Shown piece after piece: positions 26,475 to 35,382 of a stretch of 64,000 nt of DNA. Each line of letters begins with the position of its first letter. Positions within the stretch are counted from its first letter, which is position 1. Both the position numbers and the translations under genes were made by a program. The stretch lies in contig NZ_WEZF01000009.1 in NCBI RefSeq assembly GCF_009177065.1, forward strand, positions 1-64,000, read 5' to 3'. Origin of the DNA: Tautonia marina. GTDB taxonomy: Bacteria > Planctomycetota > Planctomycetia > Isosphaerales > Isosphaeraceae. The notes below the pieces were generated by a model. That model did not search any database. It saw only the letters and a list, made by a program, of their open reading frames with translations, and was not told the DNA's origin.

Positions 26475-27953
26475 ATGTTGTCTTCGTTGTTGTGGAATAA
26501 AGTTGCAATCCTCATGTACGGGGTCGTGGCCTTCGCCAGTGCAGGGGCGGCGATGCTGTGGTCGAAGCACCCGGTTCGATGGATTCTGGTTCTTGCCATC
26601 ATCTTGCTCGCCATCGGGGCGTTCGGTCCCTGGCAGGTTCCGGAAATCGACCCGCAGTTGCCGGCCATTTTCTCGGGATGGGCGCTTCGGACCTGGCTGT
26701 TCGGACTGGGTGTGATTGCCCTGCTGACGACGACGCATCTGATCGCCACGCTCGTTCGCCACGCTCGGGGGACGAATTATGAGAAGGGTGAAGGTCGATT
26801 CCCCGATCTCGATGCCGCCTGGCAAGAGATCGTGATCCGACTGGGGCAGGCTGGCATCGATCCGAGTCGGCAACGGCTTTATCTTCTCCTCGGTCCCGAC
26901 GAGAGGCAGGCTGCGGCCCTGATCGATTCTGCCAATGTGCAACTCTTTGGACGAGCACCGTCGTCGCCAGAGGCGCCAATCCACGCTTATGCCGTGGCCG
27001 ACGGCATCTTGCTCAGTTGCGCCGGGGCGTCAAGCTTCGGCCGATCAGACGGCGAGGGTCCCGATCGACTCGCCCACCTTTGCCGCTTGATCCGTCAACT
27101 CAACCCCGAGGAGCCGGTGCTCCGCGGAGTGGCCGCCTTGCTGCCAATTAGCGTTGCAGGCAGCGGGAATGAACTCCAGGTTGCCTCAGCCATTCGAAAC
27201 GATCTCAATGCGATCCGTTCGGGCCTGAGACTCCGCTGCCCCACCTATACGGTGTTCACAGAGATGGAAACAGTCGCAGGCTTTGATGATTTTGTCGCGC
27301 GGATCCCGGCAAATTTGAGACAAAGCCGTTGCGGGTTTTCGATTCCCGGCGCTCAGCTCTACCGCTCTGAACTGATTTCCATCGGAATCGGATGGATGCG
27401 GCAATGGTTCAATTCCTGGTCCCTGGATTTAATGGTGCAAGAGATTCGTAACAAGAATAGTAACAACCGTTTGATGCTTCTCAACAATGTCGCGCGACGC
27501 AACCGCGACCAGTTGATTCACCTCCTGGACGCCTGTCTCTCCACGCACGAGCAGTCCGAACCGGTCTTGTTCCGTGGGTGTTATTTTGTTTCCAACGGAG
27601 TTGAGGACCATCAACGAGCGTTTGCGATGGGGCTGGTTGCGGGTCGGAATGGTCGCCTACTGGTTGACCATGCACTGACCACATGGTCGAGGGAGGCCGA
27701 ACGGCTCAATGCGCGGTATCGAGCGATCGCCTTGGGCCTGGCAGTGGGAGCCGCCGTGGTGGCCCTTCCATTCTGGTATTTCGGCATCATCATTCGCCTG
27801 GCAGCGACCGATCAGTCATGGATCGGCTGGACCGGACTGGCAGGATTGGTGCTCATCTGGATCATCGTGTTGAGCGTCCAACGGTTGCGTCGCCCCAGAG
27901 CAACCTCCAGCGGAACAGCCTCGGTGAAAGCCGGAAATCCTAGCGCCGCGTAA
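26475..27953 (+). CDS. tssM: Short TssM-like membrane protein without periplasmic domain
   Basis: The 492-residue product sits in the tssM position. Three hydrophobic helices (about 8-29, 35-53 and 74-94) precede a cytoplasmic domain. RLYLLLGPDERQAAALIDSA (134-153) aligns with the TssM P-loop region but lacks GxGKT. AIRNDLNAIRSGLRLRCPTY followed by FTEMETVAGFDDF mirrors the TssM segment that ends in a TKxD and GF motif. Two helices (about 417-441 and 449-468) close the protein. The roughly 600-700-residue periplasmic part of canonical TssM is absent, so it cannot reach TssJ, and no tssJ is visible. ATG 26475 has GAGG upstream. Its stop overlaps the convergent FHA gene by 14 nt. Assignment rests on synteny and weak motifs. 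Confidence 0.7.
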   Translation: MLSSLLWNKVAILMYGVVAFASAGAAMLWSKHPVRWILVLAIILLAIGAFGPWQVPEIDPQLPAIFSGWALRTWLFGLGVIALLTTTHLIATLVRHARGTNYEKGEGRFPDLDAAWQEIVIRLGQAGIDPSRQRLYLLLGPDERQAAALIDSANVQLFGRAPSSPEAPIHAYAVADGILLSCAGASSFGRSDGEGPDRLAHLCRLIRQLNPEEPVLRGVAALLPISVAGSGNELQVASAIRNDLNAIRSGLRLRCPTYTVFTEMETVAGFDDFVARIPANLRQSRCGFSIPGAQLYRSELISIGIGWMRQWFNSWSLDLMVQEIRNKNSNNRLMLLNNVARRNRDQLIHLLDACLSTHEQSEPVLFRGCYFVSNGVEDHQRAFAMGLVAGRNGRLLVDHALTTWSREAERLNARYRAIALGLAVGAAVVALPFWYFGIIIRLAATDQSWIGWTGLAGLVLIWIIVLSVQRLRRPRATSSGTASVKAGNPSAA

Positions 27954-29331
27954 CCCGAAAGTGCAGATCGCCAATCAGTACGATGTCGGCCGCGTCGGGA
28001 AACGCTCGATCACCAATCCGAATTGTTGTCCGCTCTCCCATCTTGAGGAACGTCCCGTTTTTGCTCCCGAGATCTTCCAGGACGAAATGGCCGTCACGTT
28101 CTCTGAGGCACGCGTGACGGCGACTGACCCAGTTATCTCCAGTCAATGCGATGTCGCACCCCTCGCCTTCTCGACCGATGACCGTCAGGTCCTTCTTCGT
28201 GATCGGCACGGTCGCAGCCGGTAGCCCATCCGGTCCGATGAACTCCAGGAACGCCAGCGGGACGAATTCCCGGCAATAAAACACCTCACCCGAGGGGCTG
28301 ACCAGAGCAGGGGGGGACGACCTCGGAGGAGCCTCCCGAAAGACGATGACGTGCCGGCCAACCCGGAATCGTGCTCCATCCGTCAGGGGGACCGAGGTGT
28401 GTTCAGGAATCTTCAGGTAAACGCCATTAATCGTCCCGAGATCTTCGGCGACGAGGTGATCGTCCGTATCGACTACAAAACGAACATGGTCTTCGGCAAG
28501 ATGGCGAGTGGCTGAGCCCCGACCGACGAACTGTTCGACCGTCGATCGTCCCAGCGTGAACTCACCTGTGGAAAGTGTTGCAAGCCGCTCGAAAATGCGC
28601 TCGCCATCTCCTGCGAGAATTTCCAACCGTAGGAGTGCCGACTCGCGATTGGTGCCAGAATCCGCGGTCATGCCCGGGACATAGGTTGCATTCCAGGAGT
28701 TTGCGTCCCGAGAAACCGGAGTCACCGGAGGAGGCGTCGGCTTGCGGACCTCCTCAACGGGTGTCTTCGAAGACGGGATGTCCGAGAACCCTGTCGATCC
28801 AGGAGACGCCGGAGCCGGAAACCCAGGTTCGCGAGAGGTGGGGCGTTGCGGTCGCTTCGGCCCCACAGCGGTGTCGAATTCCTGGCCAGGGATAACCTCC
28901 GGGGCCTTCGAGGAGGATTCGGCGGGAGGTAACTGGGACGGGACCGACGTTTCCCACGGATTCTCAAATTTCACTCGCTCCGCCGAGGGTGAACGCTCCG
29001 CCGCAGGGCGCGTTTCCCAGAAATGCTCCGGCGTATCGTTCGGCTCCGGCCGGATCGATCGCACCGGAGGGGTTCTGGGAACCTGCCCCCCGTCTCGTCT
29101 GGGAGGCAACATGGTTTCCTCGCCCGAGGCAGCAGGCATCTCCCTGGATCGGCTCACGCTCGGCGGGTTCGCCTGGCCGCTGGGAGGAGGCTTCCGGACA
29201 TCTGGCTCCGGAGATTCGGCTGGTTGCTCGGCGAGTTTGGCCGCCTGAGCCTCGGCAATCATGCGTTTGACATCCTTGCGCGGCAGGCCGATGGTCTTCT
29301 TGTCGCCCGACAGGTCGTCGTCGTTCGGCAT
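27940..29331 (-). CDS. Protein with two FHA domains
   Basis: The 463-residue product starts with a charged helix (DKKTIGLPRKDVKRMIAEAQ). A proline-rich disordered linker to about residue 225 follows, then two FHA domains. The first (about 228-345) has FTLGRSTVEQFVGRG and LVAEDLGTINGVYLK but a degenerate SxxH. The second (360-463) is canonical: IGREGEGCDIALTGDNWVSR, SRRHACLRE and LEDLGSKNGTFL. FHA domains bind phosphothreonine. In T6SS of Pseudomonas type, Fha proteins act with the kinase PpkA to trigger assembly; the kinase gene at 39811-42291 may play that part here. The gene is convergent with tssM, and AGGGG precedes the ATG. Confidence 0.9.
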   Translation of the reverse strand: MPNDDDLSGDKKTIGLPRKDVKRMIAEAQAAKLAEQPAESPEPDVRKPPPSGQANPPSVSRSREMPAASGEETMLPPRRDGGQVPRTPPVRSIRPEPNDTPEHFWETRPAAERSPSAERVKFENPWETSVPSQLPPAESSSKAPEVIPGQEFDTAVGPKRPQRPTSREPGFPAPASPGSTGFSDIPSSKTPVEEVRKPTPPPVTPVSRDANSWNATYVPGMTADSGTNRESALLRLEILAGDGERIFERLATLSTGEFTLGRSTVEQFVGRGSATRHLAEDHVRFVVDTDDHLVAEDLGTINGVYLKIPEHTSVPLTDGARFRVGRHVIVFREAPPRSSPPALVSPSGEVFYCREFVPLAFLEFIGPDGLPAATVPITKKDLTVIGREGEGCDIALTGDNWVSRRHACLRERDGHFVLEDLGSKNGTFLKMGERTTIRIGDRAFPDAADIVLIGDLHFRVTRR

Positions 29332-29937
29332 CGGTCGCCCCTCTCAATCGTTGAGATCCGCTTCGGGACCATTGTCCCGCTCGGTTTCGATCCATCCCAA
29401 ATCCATTCCAACGATTCGAATCGATCCATCCTGATTCGAGCGAGCGTCAACATTATTCAGAGGAAAACGAGTTGAGAAATCCCCAGAACCGACGAATCAG
29501 AATCATACTATCCTAGGTTGCGTCCCCATCACAGGACAAGGTCGCAGCGTGTGGCCCAACGATTCAGGACGCAATTGTGTCGGGTACGCACCTCCTACTA
29601 TACTCGTCCAAATGGTACTGAGCAGAGTGAGAAAATCCCACTGGATGTTCAGGTGAACTGATTGGCTCACTCATGAGTTCGCCCTCGGTTTCTCTTGCTG
29701 AAGGTTTTCCTGGGGCGTCGTCGGTTATGTCCGGAAGTGGCCAAGTCAGACTTGATCGCCAGGACACCAGAATCACTCGGAAGCCAGTTCCTGAGCGAAG
29801 GTCCGGGGAATTTCAAAGATCCCGTTTCACCGACCTCGGTTGTAGACTGATCTGGGTGGCAGCAATTCATTCCGGCTCAGCGGCCGACCGGGATTGTCAC
29901 TTGCGGGCTCGCAAAGCGTGATTCGTCGGAGGGGTCG
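29332..29937. other. Intergenic region before vgrG
   Basis: These 606 bases separate the leftward FHA gene from the rightward vgrG. I see a promoter candidate at 29575-29604 and nothing else that stands up. A short open frame at 29673-29921 has no recognisable content. The long leader could hold control elements for the effector operon. Confidence 0.4.
29575..29604 (+). promoter_or_regulatory. Candidate promoter for the vgrG operon
   Basis: TTGTGT and TATACT are separated by 18 nt. The -10 box matches 5 of 6 consensus bases, the -35 box 3 of 6. It reads toward vgrG with a leader of about 325 nt. Confidence 0.3.
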
Positions 29938-32304
29938 ATGGCATCCTACCAGCAAGCGAATCGTCCATTAACGGTCACCACCCCCCTTGGACCGGATGCA
30001 CTCCTGCTGGTGGGAATTAACGGAACCGAAGCACTCTCACAACTGTTCCGGTTCCGCCTGGACCTGATCGCATCGAATCAGACGGATGTTGCCTTCGATC
30101 AGGTGCTCGGAAAGAAGTTGACCGCCCATGTGAAATCGCCTGGAGGAAAGGTCCGTCACTTCAACGGAATTTGCTGCCGAATGGCCCAGGGGGGGCGCGA
30201 TCCGAATTTCACGACGTATCAGGCCGACATCGTTCCTGAGGCATGGTTCCTGACTCGGAAGGCTCAGAGCCGGATCTTTCAAAGTAAGACCGTTCCGCAA
30301 ATCCTCCAGGAAATCTTCGAAGGACTCTCGATCACGCTGAAGCTCAAGGGCCAGTACGAGCCCCGCGACTACTGCGTGCAGTACCGAGAAACCGATTTCA
30401 ACTTCGCCAGCCGATTGATGGAAGAAGAAGGGATCTTCTACTTCTTTACCCATTCCGACGGCGAACACACCATGATCCTCGGCGACTCTCCTGAGAGTCA
30501 TCCCGACGTTCCGTTCGGTACACAAGCCACGTTCGCCGCACAACTCGACGACAATGTCGACGAAGAACGGATCCACGACTGGGCCAAGGCCCAGGAACTT
30601 CGATCCATGAAGGTCACGCTCTGGGATCATTGCTTCGAGCTGCCACACAAGCATCTCGAAGCCGAGACCCAGATCATGGACTCGGTTCAGGTCGGTACCA
30701 AGTCGCACACGTTAAAGCTCGGCAAGGCAGACAAGCTCGAACTCTACGACTGGCCCGGAGAATACGCCCAGCGTTTCGACGGAATCGGTCCAGGTGGCGA
30801 CGATCGTTCCTCCGACATTCAGAAAATCTTTCAAGACAATCGCCGGACTGCCGAAATCCGCATTCAAGAAGAAGCTGCAGGGGCTCTGGAGATCGCCGGG
30901 GCCGGAAAGCTCCGTCAGCTCACGGCCGGCCACCGGTTCAGTCTGACCCGTCACTACGACGCCGATGGCTCCTATGTCCTCACCTCCGTACACCACGCGG
31001 CAAAGCTCAACAGTAACTACCGGACGGGGAGTCTCGACGAATTTGTTTACAGCAATACCTTTACCTGCATTCCCGCCGCACTCCCCTATCGCCCCACCCG
31101 GCAAACACCGAAGCCCGTGGTCCAGGGCACCCAGACCGCCGTGGTTGTCGGCCCCAAGGGCGAGGAACTTTATACCGACAAATATGGACGCGTGAAGGTC
31201 CAGTTCCACTGGGATCGCGACGGGAAAAACGACGAGAAAAGTTCGTGCTGGGTTCGCGTCTCCCAACCGATCGCCGGCAAACGATGGGGGACCTCATTCT
31301 GGCCCCGGATCGGCCAGGAAGTCATCGTCGATTACCTCGAAGGCGACCCCGATCAGCCGATCATCGTCGGCAGCGTCTACAACGCCGATCAGATGCCCCC
31401 ATATCTCGGTGACGGCCCCGACGAGGCCCACAAAGACGACAACAAGGTGAGTGGATTTAAATCCAACACCTCGACCGGCGGTACCGGGTTCAATGAGTTG
31501 CGCTTCGACGACAACAAAGACAAGGAACAGGTCTTCCTCCACGCCGAACGAAACCTTGACGTCCGGGTCAAGAACGACGCAAAGTACCGAATTTACGGCA
31601 ATACCCACCGGATCATCGGCTGGGAAAAGGACGGCGACTCGGGAGGCAACCACCACGAAGAAATCACTCAGGACGAACACCGATACGTCCGTCGTCATCA
31701 AGTCGAGCAGATCGGTGGGAACCTTCAATTACTCGTCGGCAAGGGGCCCGAGGACGGCGGCGGCAATGTCGACATTGTGATCGACGCGGATCGCAAAGAA
31801 TTGATTCGGCGCGACAGTCATCAGCACATCGAAGGGACCCGCCGAGAGCAGGTCGACGGCAACCAGTCGCTCACCATCAAGGGAGATTTGGTCGAACAGG
31901 TCGGAGGTCAGCAATCGACCCAGGTTGGCGCCGACCACAGCGAACAAATCGGTGGCGACAAATCACTCACCATCGGTGGGAATCTCTTCGAGAAAACCGG
32001 GATGAATCACGCGATCGATTCCGGCATGGAAATCCACCTGAAGGCAGGAATGCGGGTCGTGATCGAGGCGGGTGCACAACTGACGCTCAAAGGTCCCGGA
32101 GGCTTCGTCGATATCGGGCCGGCCGGCGTGGCGATCCAGGGCACGATGGTCCTGATCAACTCGGGAGGAGCAGCCAGCGCGGGCAGCGGAAGCAATCCCA
32201 AGTCCCCCAAATCTCCCGAAGCCCCAACTGACGCTGAGGAAGCCCAGCCCACAGCCCCCGAAAAGGCCGACGACGCAAAAACCGGCCAGAAATCCTCCTC
32301 ATAA
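29938..32304 (+). CDS. vgrG: T6SS spike protein VgrG (TssI)
   Basis: The 788-residue product is a full VgrG. The gp27-like part covers about 1-390 (QLFRFRLDLIASNQTDVAFD, VQYRETDFNFASRLMEEEGI). The gp5 OB-fold follows (YGRVKVQFHWDRDGKNDEKS, CWVRVSQPIAGKRWGTSFWP, RIGQEVIVDYLEGDPDQPII). A gp4-like triple-helix repeat region has VxQxGG and LTIxG units at about 580-740. The tail from about 745 is Pro/Ser/Ala-rich and disordered, with no enzymatic domain, so effectors are probably carried by separate PAAR and adaptor proteins encoded next. GGAGGGG lies just before the ATG. Confidence 0.96.
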   Translation: MASYQQANRPLTVTTPLGPDALLLVGINGTEALSQLFRFRLDLIASNQTDVAFDQVLGKKLTAHVKSPGGKVRHFNGICCRMAQGGRDPNFTTYQADIVPEAWFLTRKAQSRIFQSKTVPQILQEIFEGLSITLKLKGQYEPRDYCVQYRETDFNFASRLMEEEGIFYFFTHSDGEHTMILGDSPESHPDVPFGTQATFAAQLDDNVDEERIHDWAKAQELRSMKVTLWDHCFELPHKHLEAETQIMDSVQVGTKSHTLKLGKADKLELYDWPGEYAQRFDGIGPGGDDRSSDIQKIFQDNRRTAEIRIQEEAAGALEIAGAGKLRQLTAGHRFSLTRHYDADGSYVLTSVHHAAKLNSNYRTGSLDEFVYSNTFTCIPAALPYRPTRQTPKPVVQGTQTAVVVGPKGEELYTDKYGRVKVQFHWDRDGKNDEKSSCWVRVSQPIAGKRWGTSFWPRIGQEVIVDYLEGDPDQPIIVGSVYNADQMPPYLGDGPDEAHKDDNKVSGFKSNTSTGGTGFNELRFDDNKDKEQVFLHAERNLDVRVKNDAKYRIYGNTHRIIGWEKDGDSGGNHHEEITQDEHRYVRRHQVEQIGGNLQLLVGKGPEDGGGNVDIVIDADRKELIRRDSHQHIEGTRREQVDGNQSLTIKGDLVEQVGGQQSTQVGADHSEQIGGDKSLTIGGNLFEKTGMNHAIDSGMEIHLKAGMRVVIEAGAQLTLKGPGGFVDIGPAGVAIQGTMVLINSGGAASAGSGSNPKSPKSPEAPTDAEEAQPTAPEKADDAKTGQKSSS

Positions 32305-32370
32305 TGGCCGCACCCTTTCCAGCTCTGATTCGATCCGAGCACTCATCTCAATGATGTCGAGGACCCCACC

Positions 32371-32739
32371 ATGCCACCGGCCGCACGAGTTGGAGACTTG
32401 CACACCTGTCCGATGGTGACTCCCGGAACCCCGCCCGTTCCTCACGTCGGTGGGCCAATCTTACCACCGGGATGCCCAACCGTTCTCATCGGTGGTCAAC
32501 CTGCGGCCCGCGTTGGTGACATGGCCACCTGCGTCGGCCCCCCCGACGCGATTGCGATGGGGTCACCAACGGTCCTGATTGGAAACATGATGGCCGCTCG
32601 GCTCGGCGATTCGACGGTTCATGGCGGCCTCATTAGTGTCGGGATGCCTACGGTTCTAATCGGGATGACCGGCCAGGGCGCGGCTCTCAGCTCGGCCGCC
32701 ACGACTGGCGCTCCGTTTTGTGAGGTCTGCTCGAAATGA
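32371..32739 (+). CDS. PAAR-domain spike tip protein
   Basis: The 122-residue product is a PAAR protein. It opens PPAARVGDLHTCPMVTPG and has three copies of PTVLIG, PAARVGD and AARLGDSTVHGG segments. The PAAR cone sits on the VgrG tip, binds a metal ion and sharpens the spike. His and Cys residues in DLHTC, VPHVGG and DMATC are likely ligands. There is no toxin extension beyond a short tail ending FCEVCSK. It lies 66 nt after vgrG and 33 nt before the FHA-DUF4123 gene, so it is part of the same spike-loading operon. Confidence 0.93.
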   Translation: MPPAARVGDLHTCPMVTPGTPPVPHVGGPILPPGCPTVLIGGQPAARVGDMATCVGPPDAIAMGSPTVLIGNMMAARLGDSTVHGGLISVGMPTVLIGMTGQGAALSSAATTGAPFCEVCSK

Positions 32740-32772
32740 GAACCGGATCGTGGTCGATGACCAGGTGAATCC

Positions 32773-33735
32773 GTGGCTGAAGTCACTGTCATCCTCGATG
32801 TCCTTGCAGGCCCCGATGCTCCCCGATCCTTCCGGATCGAACCGGGAGCCACCGTTCGAATCGGCCGCGCCGACACTGCCGATTTCGTCCTGACCGACCG
32901 TTCCCTCTCCCGCCTTCATTTCACCCTCTCCCTCCAGGATGCCGTCGTACAGCTCCTCGACGAAGTAAGCCGCTTTGGGACATTCGTCAACGGTGCTCGC
33001 GTGACCAGAGCAAGCCTCCGCGCGGGAGACATCATCGAAGCCGGGGTGAGCCGCTTCACCGTCCGAATGCTTGCCCAACGCCCGCCGGCTCCCCGGCCCG
33101 TCCCCGCTCCTCCAAAGCCGCGACACGCTGGACCAGGTTCCCAGCCCCAGACTCCGGGCCCGCCTGCAAGTGCTCTGGAGATCCTCCGATCGCAACCGTC
33201 CCCGCTCTCCATCATTCTCGATGCGGCCCGGGATCCCTTGATCCTCGCCCTGCTGACCTCTTGCCCCGAGCGACATCAGTCGTTGTACGAGGGTCCGCTC
33301 GCTGATCAGCTTGTGGAGTCGGCCCCCTATCTGGTGTCCCTTCCTTCCGGTTCGAGCTTCCTGGAAACCTTGGTGACGGAAGGATGGGGGAAAAGCTGGG
33401 GGATTGTCCTCTCGTCATCCTCCCCGTTCGATGAGCTACGCAAGCATCTCAGGCGCTTTCTGACCGTCAAGCACGAGGGAAAGGGACAGGTCCTGTTCCG
33501 CTTCTATGATCCCAGAGTGCTCAACATCTTCTTGCCAACATGCACACCAAGCGAGCTTCGAGAGTTCTTCGGCCCCATCCAGTGGTTCCTGGTCGAAGGG
33601 GATCGTGTCGACGAACTTCGTCGTTTTGGGGCGGATTCAAGCGGACTTCGTCGGGAGTTCATTACCCTGTCCACTCCCTCGAATCCCGCGGAACGTCGCG
33701 TGGTCCCATCAGAAATGGAATGGCCCTATCGTTGA
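32773..33735 (+). CDS. FHA-DUF4123 fusion, effector adaptor
   Basis: The 320-residue product joins two modules. An N-terminal FHA domain (about 5-100) has VRIGRADTADFVLTD, then SLSRLHF and VSRFGTFVNGARV. A proline-rich linker (100-135) leads to a DUF4123 domain (about 145-285) with APYLVSLPSGSSFLETLVTE, GKSWGIVLSSSSPFDELRKH, then VLFRFYDPRVLNIFLPTCTP and FFGPIQWFL. DUF4123 proteins are chaperones that load effectors on VgrG. The FHA part could make loading depend on threonine phosphorylation. The start is a GTG at 32773. It sits between the PAAR gene and the effector-like genes, as expected. Confidence 0.88.
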   Translation: MAEVTVILDVLAGPDAPRSFRIEPGATVRIGRADTADFVLTDRSLSRLHFTLSLQDAVVQLLDEVSRFGTFVNGARVTRASLRAGDIIEAGVSRFTVRMLAQRPPAPRPVPAPPKPRHAGPGSQPQTPGPPASALEILRSQPSPLSIILDAARDPLILALLTSCPERHQSLYEGPLADQLVESAPYLVSLPSGSSFLETLVTEGWGKSWGIVLSSSSPFDELRKHLRRFLTVKHEGKGQVLFRFYDPRVLNIFLPTCTPSELREFFGPIQWFLVEGDRVDELRRFGADSSGLRREFITLSTPSNPAERRVVPSEMEWPYR

Positions 33736-33814
33736 ACGATGCAACAGCCCCATCGCCAGCCAAACCCGTGCAGTGACGGAGTCCATAAATCCAGCGATTC
33801 ATCAGAGGCTCACC

Positions 33815-34171
33815 ATGTTCACATTCCGCCGCTCGCAACTTGACCAGATGAGCAGCGCCCGGCGGGCCGCACTGCATCGCCGAATCGCCGAGTTGTACCG
33901 TCGACACTTGCCAGAGATCACCACCCCCTGGGACGACTCTGAGTTGCTCCGTCGCGTTGAGCAGGCGGATCGCAAAGCCATCAGCCTGGGCATTCAGACC
34001 GAACGAGGAATTTCGCAATACGTGGGCTTCGCGCTGGTCAATGGTCCAGACTTCGACGAACATCCTCAAATTAAAGCCTACTTCCAAGCTCCTGGATCGA
34101 CTCCCGACGAAAAAATGCAAATGCTCACGGATCGGTGTGCGGCGCTTGAGCAAGCCCAACGCACTCCCTGA
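33815..34171 (+). CDS. Small T6SS effector-locus protein
   Basis: The 118-residue product begins MFTFRRSQLDQMSSARRAAL and contains HRRIAELYRRHLPEIT, then ISLGIQTERGISQYVGFALV and NGPDFDEHPQIKAYFQA. Proteins of this pattern recur next to DUF4123 genes in T6SS effector loci, where they probably assist effector loading. The exact function is not known to me. ATG at 33815 is used; the frame stays open upstream but only as a shadow of the preceding gene. It lies 79 nt after the FHA-DUF4123 gene. Confidence 0.7.
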   Translation: MFTFRRSQLDQMSSARRAALHRRIAELYRRHLPEITTPWDDSELLRRVEQADRKAISLGIQTERGISQYVGFALVNGPDFDEHPQIKAYFQAPGSTPDEKMQMLTDRCAALEQAQRTP

Positions 34172-34242
34172 TCCGCGATCCGATCGAGGTTCCTGGCTTC
34201 CCTCGACCCCTCGGGTTCATCGACTCAGGCCCCAAACGTTCC

Positions 34243-34641
34243 ATGATCTTTGCGACCGCTCTACCACTGGCCCCTCCGATCAGCCCTCCGACCATCGCCT
34301 GGGATGTCGCTGTCCTGATCGTCGCAGGAGGGATACTTGCTTATCAGGCAATCCAAAAAGCGACCGAAAGCGCCCCGACCGACGTTGTCTCAGACACGAC
34401 CGATTGCCCGAAGAAACCTTGCCCACCCTGTGTTCCCCCCGTGGGTACCGTCGCTTACGAGATCCATCGCGTCCCTCCGTCCAAACCTCATTTTCCATGT
34501 ACGGGGGACCATGTCCACTGGTTCATGCGGATGCAGAACCCGAACAATTGCCAGTGTTTCTGGAAGCGCAATTTCAAACCTCCAACCTGTCTCAATCCGG
34601 GCGAGGTGTTTCAGCCTCCTCCTGGAGCCGTCCCGATGTGA
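34243..34641 (+). CDS. Cys-rich effector-like protein with N-terminal helix
   Basis: The 132-residue product has a hydrophobic helix at about residues 15-37 (TIAWDVAVLIVAGGILAYQA), then a linker with KKPCPPCVPPVGTVAYEIHR. A compact cysteine/histidine-rich domain follows: VPPSKPHFPCTGDHVHWF, MQNPNNCQCFW and PPPGAVPM. This domain pattern recurs in polymorphic-toxin and T6SS cargo proteins, but I cannot name its activity. Its place after the adaptor genes and before a possible immunity gene supports an effector role. Fused toxin domains are often larger, so it could also be a non-toxic partner. Confidence 0.6.
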   Translation: MIFATALPLAPPISPPTIAWDVAVLIVAGGILAYQAIQKATESAPTDVVSDTTDCPKKPCPPCVPPVGTVAYEIHRVPPSKPHFPCTGDHVHWFMRMQNPNNCQCFWKRNFKPPTCLNPGEVFQPPPGAVPM

Positions 34642-34698
34642 TCGTCTGGGCCCCTCGTGCTCCACGGCCCGATTCGGGATTTTTCAAGGAGGTCCACC

Positions 34699-35382
34699 GT
34701 GCGTCCTCTCGGCCGGCTGATTGGTTACGATATTCGTTTCGCTCCCTCCCCTGCGCTTCGGGCGCTCTGGAACAGCAAGCGACGTGAGCATTATCTTCTC
34801 CGTCCCGAGGTCGACTTCCCCTATTCGGTCGACCGCGCCGTCTGGCCCTCTCGGTTTCGGCTTGGAGGAACGGAACCACCTCCAGGCCTTCAGAAAGGCG
34901 AGATGATTGACCTTGATCCGGCGACGGTGCCCCCCCACTACCAACTCTTTGATCTTTGGGACGACCTCACTCGGATGCTCGCCCCTCACCGGGCGAACCC
35001 CGAGGGTGATACCGGCCTGAGCGTCGGCCTGGTAATCCCCGAGCAGGACCCCAGCCGAACCGCCACCCTGAACGATGAATGGTGCCTTGCGATCCTCGGT
35101 TCGCCCATCCGTCCCCCCGATCCTGAGCCGACCTGGAAATGCATCGGCTACGATGTTGCCAACAGCGGTTTTACCAGCGCGATCTCGAATTGTGGGATGT
35201 CCGACGACGAGCGGGTTCCCCTTCGCAAGCTCTGGAGTGACCGCCTCAACTCATTCGGCCTGTTTGAATCCGTGGCGGATGCCAATCGTTACTGTGCCGA
35301 CGCCAATCAGCGGATCGAGGGAGACGGCCCCTTCTTCGTCTTCGAACTTCACCTCATCTGGAGCACCATCCCGATCTCCTGA
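34699..35382 (+). CDS. Possible immunity protein of the effector locus
   Basis: The 227-residue product has no signal peptide, membrane helix or recognised domain. It begins VRPLGRLIGYDIRFAPSPAL and holds ALRALWNSKRREHYLLRPEV, then WKCIGYDVANSGFTSAISNC and a C-terminal FVFELHLIWSTIPIS. GTG at 34699 is the start because a perfect AGGAGG lies 6 nt upstream; a frame opening at 34657 lacks a ribosome site. It follows the effector-like gene by 57 nt and closes the run of T6SS cargo genes. That position is typical of an immunity gene. The assignment is inference only. Confidence 0.5.
   Translation: MRPLGRLIGYDIRFAPSPALRALWNSKRREHYLLRPEVDFPYSVDRAVWPSRFRLGGTEPPPGLQKGEMIDLDPATVPPHYQLFDLWDDLTRMLAPHRANPEGDTGLSVGLVIPEQDPSRTATLNDEWCLAILGSPIRPPDPEPTWKCIGYDVANSGFTSAISNCGMSDDERVPLRKLWSDRLNSFGLFESVADANRYCADANQRIEGDGPFFVFELHLIWSTIPIS

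Noticed and set aside
29673-29921. Small open frame before vgrG
   Set aside because: 82 codons without recognisable content or good ribosome site; treated as leader sequence.
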